DNA of 6,506 nucleotides from a bacterium. GTDB lineage: Bacteria > Desulfobacterota > DSWW01. The notes under the pieces are model-generated. The model did not search any database and was not told the DNA's origin. It worked only from the letters and a program-made list of their open reading frames with translations. Positions 6,273 through 6,506 of this stretch are shown one piece after another. The DNA lies in contig JAUWSZ010000154.1 of assembly GCA_030609865.1 (NCBI GenBank), positions 1 through 6,506 of the forward strand, written 5' to 3'. Position numbers and translations under genes: made by a program. Position 1 is the first letter of the stretch. The number at the start of each line of letters is the position of its first letter.

Positions 6273-6506
6273 CTATTGCGCCGAGACCTCGGACCCGGCA
6301 GGTTCTTCTCCTTCCGGCATATTCATTACGGACCGAATCCACCGTCGCATGGGCGTGGCGATGTCATCGACGATAATCATGTAGACAGACGGTATGATCA
6401 ACAAGGTCAAGGTGGTTGCAGACATCATCCCCCAGATGATCGTATTGGCCAGAGGGGCCCAACTCTCCGAGTGCCCCCCCAGGCTCAGCGCCATCGGCAT
6501 GAGACC
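6273..6506 (-). CDS. RND efflux permease, C-terminal end (5' part outside window)
   Basis: Only the last 77 residues and the TAG stop at 6273-6275 are present; the frame stays open to the window edge, starting GLMPMALSLGG. One strong membrane segment covers about residues 18-44, with 'PLANTIIWGMMSATTLTLLIIPSVY', the hallmark of the last transmembrane helix of AcrB/HAE1-type proton-driven pumps ('TLLTLFVVPVLY' in relatives). A charged cytoplasmic tail of about 30 residues follows. The family exports hydrophobic compounds with a membrane-fusion protein and an outer-membrane channel, which may be encoded beyond the right edge. It is the most upstream visible gene of the - strand operon, nine bases before the CrtI-like start and in the same frame with it. 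Confidence 0.9.
   Translation of the reverse strand, partial: GLMPMALSLGGHSESWAPLANTIIWGMMSATTLTLLIIPSVYMIIVDDIATPMRRWIRSVMNMPEGEEPAGSEVSAQ

Overview
The window is about 6.5 kb of moderately GC-rich bacterial DNA with two convergent gene blocks. The gene types are an anaerobe-style 4Fe-4S protein next to a flavin oxidoreductase, and a lipid/CoA-type operon. They fit an anaerobic Desulfobacterota-like (deltaproteobacterial) organism. That placement is inferred from gene content only; no marker gene is present.

Left block (+ strand, 1-2464). The window opens with the last 32 codons of an unidentified gene (stop at 97-99), which contains a perfect 8-bp inverted repeat. After a possible promoter comes a gene for a 4Fe-4S protein with an N-terminal winged-helix-like region. 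Conventional translation breaks it into pieces (240-743 and roughly 756-1229), but the reading frame is continuous from 240 to a final TAG at 1335-1337, and protein-family features run through both internal stops. The first stop is TAG at 741-743, in the place of a residue just before the family's conserved 'xYExxSE' segment. The second is TGA at 1227-1229, exactly where the second Cys of the last CxxCxxCxxxCP cluster motif should be. Just after the TGA the RNA can form a two-tier hairpin (8-bp outer stem, 5-bp upper stem, apical loop starting with G) with the geometry of a bacterial SECIS element. This makes a selenocysteine-ligated iron-sulfur protein a serious possibility. The TAG could be pyrrolysine or a simple nonsense mutation. 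A recently dead gene or sequencing errors remain the alternatives. A 350-residue FAD oxidoreductase with a strong ribosome binding site follows 74 bases downstream and is its likely electron-transfer partner.

Right block (- strand, 6506-2538). This is a tightly packed four-gene operon, read right to left: the C-terminal end of an AcrB-type RND efflux permease (cut by the window edge), a CrtI/phytoene-desaturase-like FAD oxidoreductase, a small SnoaL/NTF2-like protein and a long-chain acyl-CoA synthetase. Gaps are 9, 45 and 12 bases. The set suggests activation, redox modification and membrane transport of a hydrophobic acid, lipid or terpenoid-like compound; the substrate cannot be read from the sequence. 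The operon promoter must lie beyond the right edge.

The two blocks converge on a 73-base spacer (2465-2537) that holds only a weak terminator-like hairpin. I see no tRNA, rRNA, CRISPR array, transposase or long repeat.
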